64,000 nt of DNA from Galeruca laticollis (Eukaryota > Arthropoda > Insecta > Coleoptera > Chrysomelidae). The translations under genes and the position numbers were made by a program. The stretch is from NCBI GenBank assembly GCA_963921935.1, contig OY998175.1:264485709-264549708 (forward strand), written 5' to 3'. Under the pieces are notes generated by a model, which saw only the letters and a list, made by a program, of their open reading frames with translations, made no database searches and was not told the origin of the DNA. Below, piece by piece: positions 44,939 to 57,833 of this stretch (positions are counted from its first letter, which is position 1; each line of letters opens with the position of its first letter).

Positions 44939-45651
44939 AAAGGGCACTTGAAGAAGAAGATGTAACTCGTCACTTACTTTCCAAATATGTCAAATTTATT
45001 GAATTCCGCTTTACAATACTCAAATTATCGAGGACGTCCAGTATATAAACTATTTTAATTGAAACCAAAGCCGTCCGGTATAGTAGAAATATTTCTTGTT
45101 GTAAGTAAATCAATTCAAATTGATTTCCTCACCACCGTTATCGCTAAAAGTTTTGGTAGGAATTATATTATAAATCCCAAAAACCGAGCGTTTTTGGAGA
45201 GCTGAATCTAGATGTCTCTTGCTCTCTGCCTGTGGCCGTATAAAGAATTTTGCAATTTGCTGCCGCGTGTCACCAAGTTATTAAATAGATAGTTCTAAAG
45301 TCTAGTGTCCGACCGCCCCTTATTTTCTGAGTGAGTGAAAATTTATTTTTGAAAACCGATTATAAAATAGTACGTCGAGTTTTAAAAGTTTTATATTTAA
45401 TTTCAGTAAACGATTTAGTAGTTTGGCTATTTAGGAATATAATACCGTATTTTGGTAAGCCGTTTTTTTGGAGCGGTAAAAACAAAATTCATTTACATTT
45501 TTTATTATTGCGTTCTTTATATTGTTCTTTGGAATTTGTGTCTCAACCTTCAATACATTGAAATAGCATTTTGATTTTAATTTTGCGATTTATATTGTTA
45601 TACCTATTATCCTGTTTCAAATTACCCAAATTCATATAAGATTTTTTTTTC
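44939..45651. other. No recognisable feature
   Basis: AT-rich. ORF 45331-45561 has no recognisable motif. Confidence 0.35.
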
Positions 45652-46330
45652 GATAATTGGATATAGAAAACTGATTGTGGGACGGATCAGAGGCTGTTGC
45701 CACCAACCGTCTCCCTTTCGGAACGGGCATCGTTCCCTTTAAATTCCCTTTGATTTATATTAGTTCTGAATTATATATAGTTTTAACTGACCGGCAATTT
45801 GAAAAATTGGAAACCGACTTTGGGACGGATCAGAAGCTGTTGCCACCAGCCGTCTGCCTTTCGGAACGGACATCATTTCCTCTAAATTACTTTTGATTCA
45901 TCTTAATTCTAAAATTATATATAGTTTCAACTGACTGGCAATTTAAAAAATTGAAAACCGACTGTGGGACGGATCAGAGGCTGTTTCCACCAGCCGTCTC
46001 CCTTTCGGAACGGGCATCGTTTCCTCTAAATTAACTTTTGATTCATTTTAGTTCCAAATTATATATAGTTTTAACTGACCGACAATTTGGAAAATTTAAG
46101 ACTGATTGTGGGGAGGATCAGCGGCTGTTGCCACCAGCTGTTCCATTCTCAGCCGATAATGATTTCGTTCCATTTTTATCTATTATAAGACACAGTTGTT
46201 CTTTTATTTGTATTTGGGTAACCGCTCTCCTATCTTCCGACCAAAATTTTAGGATAATTTAAACCGATAATTTGAAAATTTAAAAACTGATTGCGGGGCA
46301 GACCAGAGGCTGTTGCCACCAGCTGTCCAA
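45652..46330. repeat. Minisatellite with about 144-bp unit, about five copies
   Basis: The landmark GACGGATCAGAGGCTGTTGC recurs with variants at 45681, 45824, 45968, 46113 and about 46298. The first three intervals are 143-145 bp and the last about 185 bp. Each unit also has a TATATATAGTTTTAACTGAC block and TTTCGGAACGG. A degraded sixth unit may lie near 46410. The ORFs here are repeat-derived. Confidence 0.85.
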
Positions 46331-49071
46331 CCGTCAGCCGGGAGTAACTTATTTTATGTTCACTCATTTTGTTTAGAAAAGTGTATTTTCTCCTACAATT
46401 ATAAGATTCTCAACCAAGTCTGATGCTATTGCCACGGGTTGATTGATAATATAGTTTATGTTCATACGTTTTTTGTTATAAACTGGACTGGTCGCATTTT
46501 CCACCTATCCCGATTGACCATCCTCACCGCGAAGAATGTTATATCCCGTTTACGGCTGTGATAGGTAATTATTGTTTTACTGCTGCTTTCCGCACAAACT
46601 GCTTATACCGCTTCCGCTGTTATCAACAATTGCATTTGCTTGCTTACACCTGATTTATTGTGTCATTGCTCACATTCCTTAATACCGGCAAATCTCGCAT
46701 GGTGCATAATAACATGAGGCTTGAACACATTTGCATAGTTTATATATTTAACTGATTCGGTACCGCTTGAAAATACTCAGAAGTTGTTTTAAGTGTTATT
46801 TTGTATATATATTTTCAATAGGACTTGTAATATACAAATCAATACAATGTTTCCTTCATATCCCGTAGCATCGCTGTCTAAGGGTTATAGTTTTGTAGAC
46901 GTGTTAAATTCAACGAGACCCCTGGAATTTTCCGTAATCTCCATCTGAGGCTACCTGGAACTCTTGACGCTAATGGTCAAGGGACCGTAGAATAAACCAC
47001 GTAAAATAATCTGGCTTCCGAGCATTTGTTCCCAAACTTTGCATCGAGAGTATCCAAAGTGACGCGTCAGGTGGTGAGAACCTGTGTGAGGTGATGGACG
47101 CAGCGCGTCACAATATCCAAAAAATCTTACAATGCCTTTTGTAACAAAAGAAAATCAAGAAAGAAGTATAAAGCATGACGAAAGGCGACATGAACATGAA
47201 AAACCTCGAGAAGCTTCAACTCGTGTATAATACAAAACACTAACGCGGGCAACTCAGGAGAACAGAACTACAGGACCTGGTTTGACTGTAAATATATCAC
47301 GCTACGTAATGATGAATGTCAAATCGAAGAAAGGCATTTAATTAAGGCATCATAATGATCTATAGTAATTATGTGAATAAAATAAGGAACTTGCTTTAGT
47401 GATAATAAAAAAAAGGAAAAACAAGTGACGATGTTACAACTTATAATTACAACAGTATTCAATGGCACTCGGGTTCCAAAAATTTTCACGATATTCCAAA
47501 CCATTTCCAAATAATGCAACCAGCGGATTTTACTTAGTAGATTGTTAGTGTCAACAAAACAAGTCCGAAGTGTATTCATGCAAATAATTTCGGTACTTCG
47601 CATTCAATTATGAAATAACCTGTCAATAATTTGCGACTATCAAACAACATTAACTGGAATTAGTTTCTTTGTATTCCTATAATTAGGGACAACTGTATGT
47701 CAATTTTGAATAGAAATAATCGAAAGTTTTTTGAAATAAAAGTAGTTTTAGTTAGTTTGTTTATGAATATGGAAATTCATATTTCCAAGTTGTCAAAGTT
47801 AGTTATTCATGTTACTCATTCAAACTGCAAGTAACGAAACAACGATAACAAGCTTATCGCAAACCGAACAAAAACGTTTCGTCGTTAACTTCGTTGGAAC
47901 TAATTTTGAGTAGGTTTCCATTAAATAAATCTAATCGTACTACTAGTTTTAATGAACTTACTTCAACTTTGCGGACTACATAGTTTTGACTTATTTCAAT
48001 ATGGAGGATAATTCCAAATTGGTTGGAAAAGTAATCTTATTATCTTCTCGGAAGCAAAAATAGAAATCCATATTTTCCACGAGAAATCCATCAAAGTAAT
48101 GATATAATGCAAATAATTGATTAATTGAAATTTGAACAAAGTGATTCGAGATTTCCAAATGAATCACAAAATCAAACTTACATACTTTTGATTACAGTCT
48201 TTATATAGCTGTGTACTTGCCTTTGTTCCGCAATGAAACTACGTGGAAGAACAATATTGAATTATTTTGGGATGTTGTATATTTATAAGAAATTCATAAT
48301 TCGTTTTTGGAGGAACATTCTAGTCTAGCTGCAGCTAGATAGTTTTAAGACGTGGCCGCGGCCAAAAAAATATTAATGCAACATATACAAAGGCGAATCA
48401 TTCATCTGACATGCATTGAAAAGAGTAAACGGCTTTTAAAAAAAATTTTCACTTGCAACCAGTATTCTTGTCACCAAGATTTTCGACAAATTTATCTGCA
48501 ACAACCGTATTTTCTGGAAATTGGAGATATTTTGAATCACTGAAGCGATCAAAATTAGACGAAAGCATTAATCTTACGGTAGAATCCACTAAAATAAGAG
48601 CGTAAATGAAATTGCACATCGGAATTGATGAAGATAACAAAATATCATACAGTGATTGTTAATCTGAATGTATCATCAGCATCAACAGCTGGTTAGTTAG
48701 CTGGTGTTCTGTTGTAATGCGTATTGCCCAGGTAAGCTCAAAGGGGACAGAGTCCAATTAAATTAACTGTTTTATTTCTGAAAATAATATTTACAACGAC
48801 AAAAATAAATTAGAAGGGAATAATTCAATATTCTATATAATACTTCGGTACGTAAATATTTCGAAGCTCACGCTTCGTCGATCCGTATCCTTTCATCGGT
48901 TGATAGGTACTGGCGGCCTGAATTGTACCTAGGTGGAAATAAAGCGGCGTGTGTTTCGATTTCGGAGATATACTAGACGGTAGAAGTGACTCTCTATGTC
49001 CCGTGAAATGTTCAGCTAACCGGGGATCTGAGCAACCGGCGGATCAATACTCTTTCTCAAGATTCGGGAGT
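46331..49071. other. Long region without recognised gene
   Basis: Mostly unique-looking AT-rich sequence. ORFs at minus 47319-47603 and plus 48352-48543 have no known motif. The segment from about 48740 is less AT-rich than its surroundings. Confidence 0.4.
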
Positions 49072-49290
49072 ATCGTTTATAGCTAGTCACTACCCAGCTT
49101 AACGAATACTTCTACGTGCAGGGACTGTAGTTATTACAGCGTGTCAATACCACACCGAAATTATTCTAATAGTTAAAGCGATCGTTTATAGCCAGTCAGT
49201 ACCCAGCTTAACGGCACTTCCCTACGGAGATACTGCAGGTATTGCAGTGCGTCAGTACCACGCCGAAATTCTTCATGTTTTCGTCAATAC
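49072..49290. repeat. Two tandem units of about 109 bp
   Basis: ATCGTTTATAGCTAGTCACT (49072) and ATCGTTTATAGCCAGTCAGT (49181) begin two collinear units. Both also contain ACCCAGCTTAACG and TACCACnCCGAAATT. Confidence 0.7.
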
Positions 49291-50105
49291 CAGAAACCAA
49301 CGGCCATTCTAATGAATGATGTACAAAGTAAGATCAATACTCTGACTTAGTACAACACTCGGCAGAAGATAGTGTAAAGCGTTTAAGGTTGAAGTCAGTA
49401 CCCTCGACCTACGCTCCGCACTGAAGGCGGCTGAACTTGTAGGAGCAGGAGTCCGTAAACCAAGTCGCCTTTTCGTCTGTTGATTCGCAATTTTATATCC
49501 ATCGTGGTAGTGGTGGTAGTAGTCTCTGTTCCTTCTACGGTCGATTCATCGTGCGCATCCGGCGTGGTGGCGCTGCTGTTCTGGTGGGGTATACCGTCAT
49601 CGCGGCTATAACTGGTTTTCTGAATGGAGTTTTATAATAACGCATTTATGTCGTTACACTGTGAAAACTTCATAACAATTTTCCGGCATTATTGAGACAG
49701 CACATTGTTAATAAATACACAGCTGTTGATGGTATAGTGGAGATTTACACACCTGAGACTCTTAAATCATAAACCGAATTAGCCACACAGTATTGACGCA
49801 TCAATATCTACTCCAGAAGGAACCAGTGATTATTGTGCACTGCCACTTTTTAGTTCAGCAATCAGTTTGTTATTGTCCATTCTTCTTTGTAGTAAAAGGA
49901 GCCTAAACCGTAGTTGGTGCTGGCGTAATCGAACAATTCATGCGTCAATAAAAAACTAGCAGCGTTAGCAGTGAAACTTCCTTTGTAACGCAAAATCTGT
50001 CATTGATTACGAAAGGAATTCTTAAATATTGAGAAAATAGTACGAAAATTCTTTGAAAAGATGAAAACAAAAGAATTATTCATAAAAAACCATACTATTT
50101 CGTAT
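49291..50105. other. GC-richer unassigned sequence
   Basis: 48760-49640 is noticeably less AT-rich than the surroundings and contains GGTAGTGGTGGTAGTAG. No ORF or LTR border could be supported. Confidence 0.35.
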
Positions 50106-50346
50106 TACAGTTTTAAATGAAACAAACTATTTCTAGATAATTCCACAATATATTGGAAACTTTTTTAAAAATATAAGAAAATGACAATTGTTTAGATATT
50201 AAATATCATTGAAACAATTTTCAATTTCTTGAAATTTTTAATATTTTTCCAATATATTGTGGAATTATATATAGAGAAATAGTTAGTTTTATTTAAAACA
50301 GAAATATGATTAGATTCCACAAAGCAAGGGTCGAGGCACTAAATTT
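50106..50346. mobile_element. Diverged Penelope-like leader palindrome
   Basis: The left arm has TTTTAAATGAAAC and CTAGATAATTCCACAATATA. The right arm has TATATTGTGGAATTATATATAG and TTTATTTAAAAC, then the ORF-start remnant GATTCCACAAAGCAAGGGTC. It is older than the other PLE copies (many substitutions). Confidence 0.7.
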
Positions 50347-52022
50347 CAATACTTTTTCGGACAAACCATAAGAAAGTATTCACAACAAAAGACAAACAAA
50401 AGTAGATAGTATTTTCAAGAAATTATTTCATTAAATTAAATTAAACCACGATTTTGGGCCAACTTTTAATTCAATTTTTGTATTGTTGCGCTGGCACATA
50501 ATAATTCATTGTCCAGATAGTGTGTAGCGTGCTTTTAACGATGCTCTGTTATTGGCATAGTGACGTAGACAGTTGAAGAATCGAGTGGAGTAACAGGAGT
50601 AGAGAACAGCACTGCGTCCAGCTTATTACTCTTCTAGATTTTCAGTTATGTAGCACCTTGTTACACTTTTCTTTCCGCCAAGTAGTTTGAATAGGGAAAT
50701 GGTTCAGTTTTGACAAAGGAAATCATATTTTTGCAGCTGTCTGGTGGCAACCTTAGGCTCCGGTCAGCATACAGTGAAGACGGGTGTGTTTCACCTTTTT
50801 TTTATAACTAATTGAGGTATTATGTAGGGCGTCATCCGATTTCACCCAAGCCTTATCGGTAACTTTTTCCCTGAAAATCGGAAAAGTAGGGAAGGGAAAG
50901 TAGACTTGCCTTCAACAAAAATACAGTGCTTTGATGAGAATAAGTTACAGTTTTAAAATGAAAGTTGTGATATAAATTACCTCTAAAAGATTAACAAACA
51001 ATTTTAATGGGAAATCTGATAGTTCTAAAAAAATGTAAATGTCTGAAAAAAACAGGTTATCTCGAAAAATTAGTATGGAAATTTACTACTTCATACAAAT
51101 TATATGAACCTAGTTAAAAATACATTTAATTAAAAACTATTTTCTTAAGAAACCTATTTTCTGGCTTCTTCCGACGGCTTACTTAAGAAACCTGTTTTTT
51201 GACTCCTTCCGATGTTTCGCTGCGATAACACAAACCGGTGAAAGCTGTCACCCTGCCAAGTAGAATGGAGCCCTCCAGTAGGAGGACTCCAGCCATCAAA
51301 AAACGTCCCACAGCTAAACCCATTGGGGAAGAAAAGACACGCCAAATACGATCCACACAGCGAAAGATTCGTCCAACAAAAGACCGGCCCGTATGAAAAC
51401 TCTATGAAAAATACACTAGCACCATAGAAATTTCGCTATGGGCATGTGCCCCTGGACTATATCATAGCTCGTCAAAATAATAATTTGTAATTATTAGATT
51501 TTAACCAAGAAAATAATTACCTCTAGTTGTTAAGAAGGCCAAACTCCACGCGGCGTTCTCGATGTCTCCAAGATGGCGGAATAGAGACTTGAAATAATCC
51601 ATCACAACGGTTTTCCAATCGATCTTACTCAAAGCTCATCCCAATTAACATCGATCAGACTCGAAAAATTCATTAATTTTTCCTGGTATAATCCCATAAC
51701 GGATGGCTTACAACGATCCAACTCCGACTATCGCCATACTTATCCAGGAAGAATTTTTCAAATCTTGCTTCTATTCCAAACGCCAAAAGGGAAATCGAGA
51801 CTGAACGAGCAATAGACAGCGCCTATTCATACCAAACCACGAACTCTAAAATCCACTACGTGGAAAGAGCCAATAGCACGTCAGGAGCCCTATGAACGTA
51901 CAACTAATAATGTCAAAACAAGCCGTATTCTGAGTTGCCTATAGACTAGACTAGTTTATCGTTGAACTGTGTTCAGAGTTGCCTACAACTAAAAATGAAG
52001 TGCAACAACCGTCCCACTTGGC
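50347..52022. other. Unassigned region with one small tandem duplication
   Basis: AAGAAACCTATTTTCTGGCT and AAGAAACCTGTTTTTTGACT (about 51149 and 51186) start two units of about 37 bp. Nothing else recognisable. Confidence 0.4.
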
Positions 52023-52034
52023 TTAAGTAAATAA

Positions 52035-52080
52035 TTTTTTTTGAGAATATTCCACGAAGTAAGGGTCGAGACAGTTGATT
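52035..52080 (+). mobile_element. 46-bp Penelope-like insertion with a 12-bp target duplication
   Basis: TATTCCACGAAGTAAGGGTC and GAGACAGTTGATT are the start-of-ORF end of the PLE family. They are flanked by perfect TTAAGTAAATAA at 52023-52034 and 52081-52092. Confidence 0.85.
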
Positions 52081-52092
52081 TTAAGTAAATAA

Positions 52093-53385
52093 GTATTGGA
52101 AAAGAACAAGGTGTTTAACAGATTTGTCATGCCAAAAATCCTATAGTTTCCCATTGAAATTTCACTTCAATAATTACTTCAGAAAACGTTTTGCGATTCA
52201 ACCTCGCTGATGAAGATGTTTCGATCCGTTTTGACGTATGTGATCCTACGAACGACCGGATTCACAAACTCTTAGGAATGTAGAGGCACCTTTAGCTTGT
52301 TATTAAGAGGATGTAGCGCCTCCTCATACCTTTAGGCTTGCTGCTCAGCATCTTTACGACATATGAAATCATAGACAGATTGTCAACCAGGGTTTATTCC
52401 GTTGGCAAGCATGCTCTCTTGACTTGGCTCCTCTAGATTTTGGTATTCGGATAATATTGAGAATCAAGTATTTTCCAAGCCTGGGAGGTGTTACTTCCAT
52501 CCAATTCCCTGACATCCAAATGACAAGACATAACTTATACGGAGTGGGCCGCAGAAAAGAGGCTACCCAATAATATGCAGTATTCATTAGATTTCAAGGA
52601 AATTCCGAAGCAGGTCTATTTTTAATCTAAGGGGGACACATATTTACAATACATATATCTATCATTGGTCAACCACCTCCCTCACACGTCTCCAACCCGC
52701 AATTTTTAATAAGAAATATACCATGTATAGCAAGCACATCATTAGAAAGACATTTAGTTTTAGTAGTCCGACATAATGATCGTCAATGATTTCTCTCGAT
52801 ATTTACACCGTTTTTGCCAAAAAATTCCTAATTAATTTAAAGTGCAACGCCTCTTAAAAATGGAACGTGACGCCTATGATTTGCTGATGTGTAACTTGTT
52901 CTGTCAGATCAAATGTAAATAAAATTAAATTTGGCGAAAAATTGGAAATTTGATATTAGGACAGTTTTTAAACATTGTTGATATTTAATAAATTTAGTTT
53001 TCTTTTGAATACTACCAAAATGGTATATTCTAAAGTAGAACAACGAATTTATGTAATCAGGTGTTGAGCTCCAGTTTCATGAGTTGTTGCACTTTCAATT
53101 AATTAAGACTTTTTTGCAAAGATGGTGTAAATATGAAAAAAATCGTTGACGAACATTATGTCTAAATACTCCATATAAATGCCTTTCTAATGATGTTTTA
53201 CACATGGTATATTCCCTGTTTAAAAATAAGGGGTTGGGAAAGTAGAAGGAAGAGGGTTGATAAATGACAGATGTCTGTATCATAAAAATGTGTCTCCTTA
53301 GGACAAAATCCGACCTGTTAAATCATTTCTTTAAAATCTAATGAATACTGCTTATTATCGGGGTGGACTGTTTTCAGTGGCTCAC
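52093..53385. other. No recognisable feature
   Basis: ORFs on the minus strand (52369-52587, 53095-53283) carry no motif I recognise. Confidence 0.35.
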
Positions 53386-53604
53386 TACCCAGACAGCACA
53401 CAATAACCATTAGACATCCACAAGATATCCTTCATGGATATCCAGTATATCCACTGGATATAGATGGATAGCCTATAGACATACAATGGATATCCATATG
53501 TCCGCCTATATCTAGGATATATGTAATATCTTATGGATATCTTTGGAGATATCTACTGGATATCTCGTTAATATCCCATGGATATCCTATGTTCATATTT
53601 GGTA

Positions 53605-55896
53605 GGGTGTATTCCGATAGCGCGCAGCGGTCAGTTTAATCCTTACAGATTATAAGAGGGTTCTAAAAGGGACAGGTCGATTGCGCGCAGACATGATATT
53701 AGTACCTGTCCCTAATAGCAAGGGGTCTTTCAGTCTTATGATTGTACACATTAAATTACATTTACTCACTTACATTATTCAGAAGAAGTTTACGTGTAAA
53801 GATACCGAAATGGAGACCATGTTAAGTGAGCGCGGAAAAAAATTATTAATAGTTAAAAGTTATACTTTTCGCAAAGATAGAGAAACTATATTAGGTGTTT
53901 CATATCGCTGTACAAAGCGAGGATGTCCAGCTTCGATTTCTGTGGATAAATCAGAAGAGGTGTTGTTACAGCAAAAAGACAATCACAGTCACGCATTTGA
54001 TGAAAATTTACACGTTAAGGTAAGTGTTTAATAATTATATTTCTTACTACTAAGCTTAGAAATCGTCATTATTAACTCCAAAGCTCGAATGAGAAATAAT
54101 ATTTCTCTCCCTAGGTAAATAATGAACTTTTTTTATATTTTCAATAAAATATAAACAGAAACTCTTATTTCTAATTCTAAACAAAATCAAACTCGCAAAT
54201 TCAGCACTAGTAGGTACACTTAATTGGTATGATAAAATTATAAAAACTTATTTGAAATTAGCATCATTTCTGCCTTTATCAAAATCTAATTAAATAAAAT
54301 TTTAAAATATTAGTACAACTCCTCGGTTAATAATGGCTCACTACTCGACCTACGTATATAATATAATATGATTAATTTTATTCGTATAAGTTAAATATTT
54401 CGGATATTCATCTAATTTCTTAAATTTGTTATTTTTCAAAAATACTCACTCTTATAAACCTCAAAAATTATAGTAGATATATATTATTTATATATTTTAA
54501 TGTTGTTTCACAGAAATTGCAAAACGGAATTAAAAGGAAGGCTGTAGAAGACATATCGCAAAGACCTTCTAAGATCATCAATACTGAGCTTAAAGAAGCT
54601 CCCGCAGAAGTGAATCTCACAACACGGGACCTTGATAATATAAGAAAAAGTGTATATCGATCAAGACGAAGCGTTTTGCCAGTTTTACCTCAATCATTAG
54701 AAGACCTCCAAGAAGCTCTAGAATCTATTGTTATTAAAACAAATAAGGACGAAGAATTTTTATTGGTAAATAACACGAACTTAAATGTAATAATATTTTC
54801 CTGTCAAACAAATTTACAGTATCTGTGTTCACGACCTAAAATTTATGTAGACGGAACTTTCAGTTATTGCCCGAAATTTTTAACTCAGTTATTTACGATA
54901 CATACAGTAGAAAACGGACATTATATACCTTTAGTATTTATTTTACTGCCAAACAAACAATCTAATACTTACTTTGAGGCATTTAAGCTTTTAAAAAGTT
55001 ATTGTGCTAGTATAAATTTAAGGTTTGAGCCCAAAGAAATCGTTAGTGATTTTGAAAAAGCGATACACGTTGGAGTTAAGAAAATTTGGCCAGACATAAA
55101 TATAATAGGATGTAGGTTTCATTTGACCCAGTCCTGGTATCGTAAAATTCAAAATCTTGGGTTGGTATCTGAGTACAGGGATTCTAATTCAGCAATAGGT
55201 CTTTGGTTGCATTACACTTTTGGATTATTATTTCTAAATCCTAACGAAGTAGGGGATTGTTTTGTAGAAGACCTTTACTCAGATATACCTCAGAATGCTA
55301 AACTAATTGAATATGCTGATTATTTAGTTGATAATTATATATCTGATGATTCCGTTTTTCCTCCAAAAATGTGGGCTTCTTGTAATAGTGATCAAGAACG
55401 TACAACAAATGCTTGTGAATCATTCCACAGTCATTTTAACTCCAGTTTTTATGTAGCGCATCCAGATATTTTTAAATTTATTAATGTTTTAAAAGATGTA
55501 CAAATTAATACATATATTAAAATAAATAGTGTACATTTGCCTAAAGCTTGTAATAATATTAGGTATAAAAAACGCAAAGATTATGTAACAAATTTAATTA
55601 ATTTATATGTAAATAACCATATTGAAAGATTTAATTTAATTAAAAGTGTTTGTTTTAATTTTGCAAAAAAATAAAAAAAATATATCTTATAATCACTATT
55701 TTATATAGTTTTCTTTTCAGGTGTTTTCCTATGGCATGTTACGTGTTAAAAAAATTGTTTAAGACGAGCATATTTCTATAAAGGAACCGTTCGCGCAATT
55801 GACCGGTTTACCGATTGTATACCGCGCGCTATTGACCCATAGAATTTCAACTACCTGAAAACATTTCTGACCGCTGCGCGCTACTGACCGTTGCCC
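53605..55896 (+). mobile_element. Complete MULE DNA transposon with FLYWCH/MULE gene
   Basis: The 2292-bp element is flanked by a perfect 8-bp duplication ATTTGGTA (53597-53604 and 55897-55904). Both ends begin GGG and share TAGCGCGCAGCGGTCAG at identical distance from the tip (53618 and 55883). Further GGTCRATWGCGCGC motifs lie inside both ends (53673; about 55835 and 55797 in reverse). The size of the duplication fits Mutator-like elements. Confidence 0.9.
53810..55674 (+). CDS. Mutator-like (MULE) transposase with FLYWCH zinc finger, two exons
   Basis: Proposed exon 1 is 53810-54019 and exon 2 is 54514-55674, joined at a GTAAGT donor (54020) and a TTGTTTCACAG acceptor, phase 0. The product is about 456 residues. 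Exon 1 encodes a FLYWCH-type finger (YTFRKDRE...YRCTKRGCPAS...HSHAF). Exon 2 carries the MULE domain with IYVDGTFSYCP (first D), IVSDFEKAIH (second D), GCRFHLTQSWYRKI, and TTNACESFHSHFN (E). No stop or frameshift, so it may be functional. An upstream in-frame ATG at 53681 also exists; I prefer 53810 because the finger starts just after it. Exon structure is inferred. Confidence 0.8.
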
Positions 55897-56002
55897 ATTT
55901 GGTATATACCATGGATATTAATAGGATATTTCATATTCACATTTGGTATATCCTTCCTCCTTAAATATGAAAATCTGAGAATCTATGACTAGTATCTACT
56001 GA

Positions 56003-56325
56003 TGGAAATACAAGGTGGTCCAACAAAAAAACGCAAATCAAAAGTTTTTTATGTCTACAGATATGGAATAAAATTAAGAGAAAATAGTTAATCCAGTCAA
56101 CCAGTACAAAATATAATAGATACACAGGGTGGATAGTCTAGTATTTAAGTGGACAACTGTAGAATATTGTGATCCAATGAAAAAGATTCAAATACTCATC
56201 GCGTATGTCTGTTATATTTTGTACTGATTGGCCAGAACTATTATTTCCAGTTAATTTTATTCCAGATTTGTGGATATATACAACTTTTGGTAAGCATTGT
56301 TTTTGTTGGCCATCTTGTATTTCCA
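56003..56325. mobile_element. Foldback MITE of about 323 bp
   Basis: TGGAAATACAAGGTGG (left) pairs with the reverse complement of CCATCTTGTATTTCCA (right). Arms of about 120 bp continue through TGGAATAAAATTAA and CAGTACAAAATATAA. The 62-codon minus ORF here comes from one arm. Confidence 0.7.
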
Positions 56326-57309
56326 CCAGCGGGTTCTAGTCAGATATTCATCTGTGAGTAAGAAGGTACAAATGGAATTAAATTCTTCATAATAGTAGTA
56401 TTATTTAACATATAATGAAATGATATACTATGGAATAGAATGATAGAAAATACTTTATTTTATATAATATACATATTTGCATATACATCAATAATTCTTC
56501 TTCTTCATCACCCAGCTCATCAACTCTGCACGGTGATTTCTGTAAGAACGAGAAAAGAAAGATTGACGATTTTCAAGGTCAACTATATACCGTATACGCC
56601 CGAATAAAAGATACACCTTTTTCTGTAAAATAACATTTTGAAAATTGGCCTGCGTCTTGTATTCGAGCACATACCTGTAATAAGAACATTTCTCACCACA
56701 AAATACTATCATTATTATTGAGCTCAAAAGAATTTTTACTCAAATCAGCCGAGCCACCAGCTCAGTTTATCATGAAACAAAGTAAAAGCCGAGGTAAAAC
56801 TTATTTTACATTTCTACACCATGCTATTCCACATTGTATAGATATACAAAACGCTTTTAATGTAGGTAATCAATCATAAATATCAATAAAATATAGGAGA
56901 CGTAACAATATTCAGAATTAAGGTAAGAAACATATGCATACCTAATTTTTTCCCAAATCGAAACTACCGATAAAAATAACCAACCACTTTTGTACGTTTA
57001 TTGATAACCTAACAACCAAAATGACGAGGGGACGATGCTATATCAAACGGTCAAACGCGGCATCGACCAATGAGAGAACAGTGTTTAGTTGGTAGCATAG
57101 TTTTGCAGGTATTAATATGGAAATCCACTGATGATGCATTATTTTCTATTATAGCATTGAACGTTGAGTTTTTGTTGTGTTAAGAACATAACGTATTATG
57201 TCGCATTCGTATTGTTGATTAAACTCATTATAGTCTGATACAAATTAGGTGTACCTATCTTTTTCAATACATTGAACAAAGACAAAAAATGCGACAGAAA
57301 ATAATAATA
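56326..57309. other. Interior of the TA element, no gene recognised
   Basis: Only short ORFs (minus 56488-56727) without motifs. Confidence 0.35.
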
Positions 57310-57833
57310 GATATCCATGGATATACAATGGATATAATATCAGGAGATTAAGACATTTATGCATTGGAAGTTTTATGTATTAGAACTTCCTTCTCAATCA
57401 TTTTTTATGTGATTATTGAATATATTATCAGTAAAATAGAAAATAATTTTTTTTCCATATCTATGAAATACATTCAGTGGACATCCATTAGATATCTTAC
57501 ATGGATTGGATGTTCAGTGGATATTGGGCTATCCACTGGATATCTAGTGGATATTGTGTGCCGTCTGGGTATATATAGGGATTCATAAACGTTTAAAAGT
57601 AGACATTCCCAATTTTGAATTCTTTTGTTTGAAACTGTTTGCCTAATGACCCTGATACTGCCACATATATATTACTCAAAATAATCAACAATATAATCCA
57701 AAACTGTACTAGATATAAAAAAACTAGGAATAAATGAACGAAAATTGCACCATGGGTGACAGATTCCCTATTAAGCGAAGTCCATAAAAAGCCCACTTTT
57801 CAAACAAGCTTTGCAAAATCCAAATAACTTGAG

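Larger units (their letters stand above)
53388..57569. mobile_element. TA-flanked transposon with GGATAT-rich arms, carrying a nested MULE
   Basis: The left end CCCAGACAGCACACAATA (53388) matches the reverse complement of the right end (CCCAGACGGCACACAATA, ending 57569), and similarity continues about 30 bp. TA dinucleotides flank both ends (53386-53387 and 57570-57571). Both arms are packed with GGATATCC/GGATATC motifs. There is no transposase of its own, so it appears non-autonomous. Without the MULE it would be about 1.9 kb. Confidence 0.75.

Noticed and set aside
45331..46262. Several 73-76-codon ORFs in the minisatellite region
   Set aside because: They recur with the 144-bp repeat or lie just upstream and have no protein signature.
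48352..48543. 63-codon ORF starting MAAAKKILMQHIQRR
   Set aside because: Looks protein-like at the start but has no recognisable domain, splice context or conservation evidence from this sequence alone.
52369..52587. 72-codon minus ORF MNTAYYWVASFLRPTP
   Set aside because: Could be a LINE scrap, but I could not match it to any motif with confidence.
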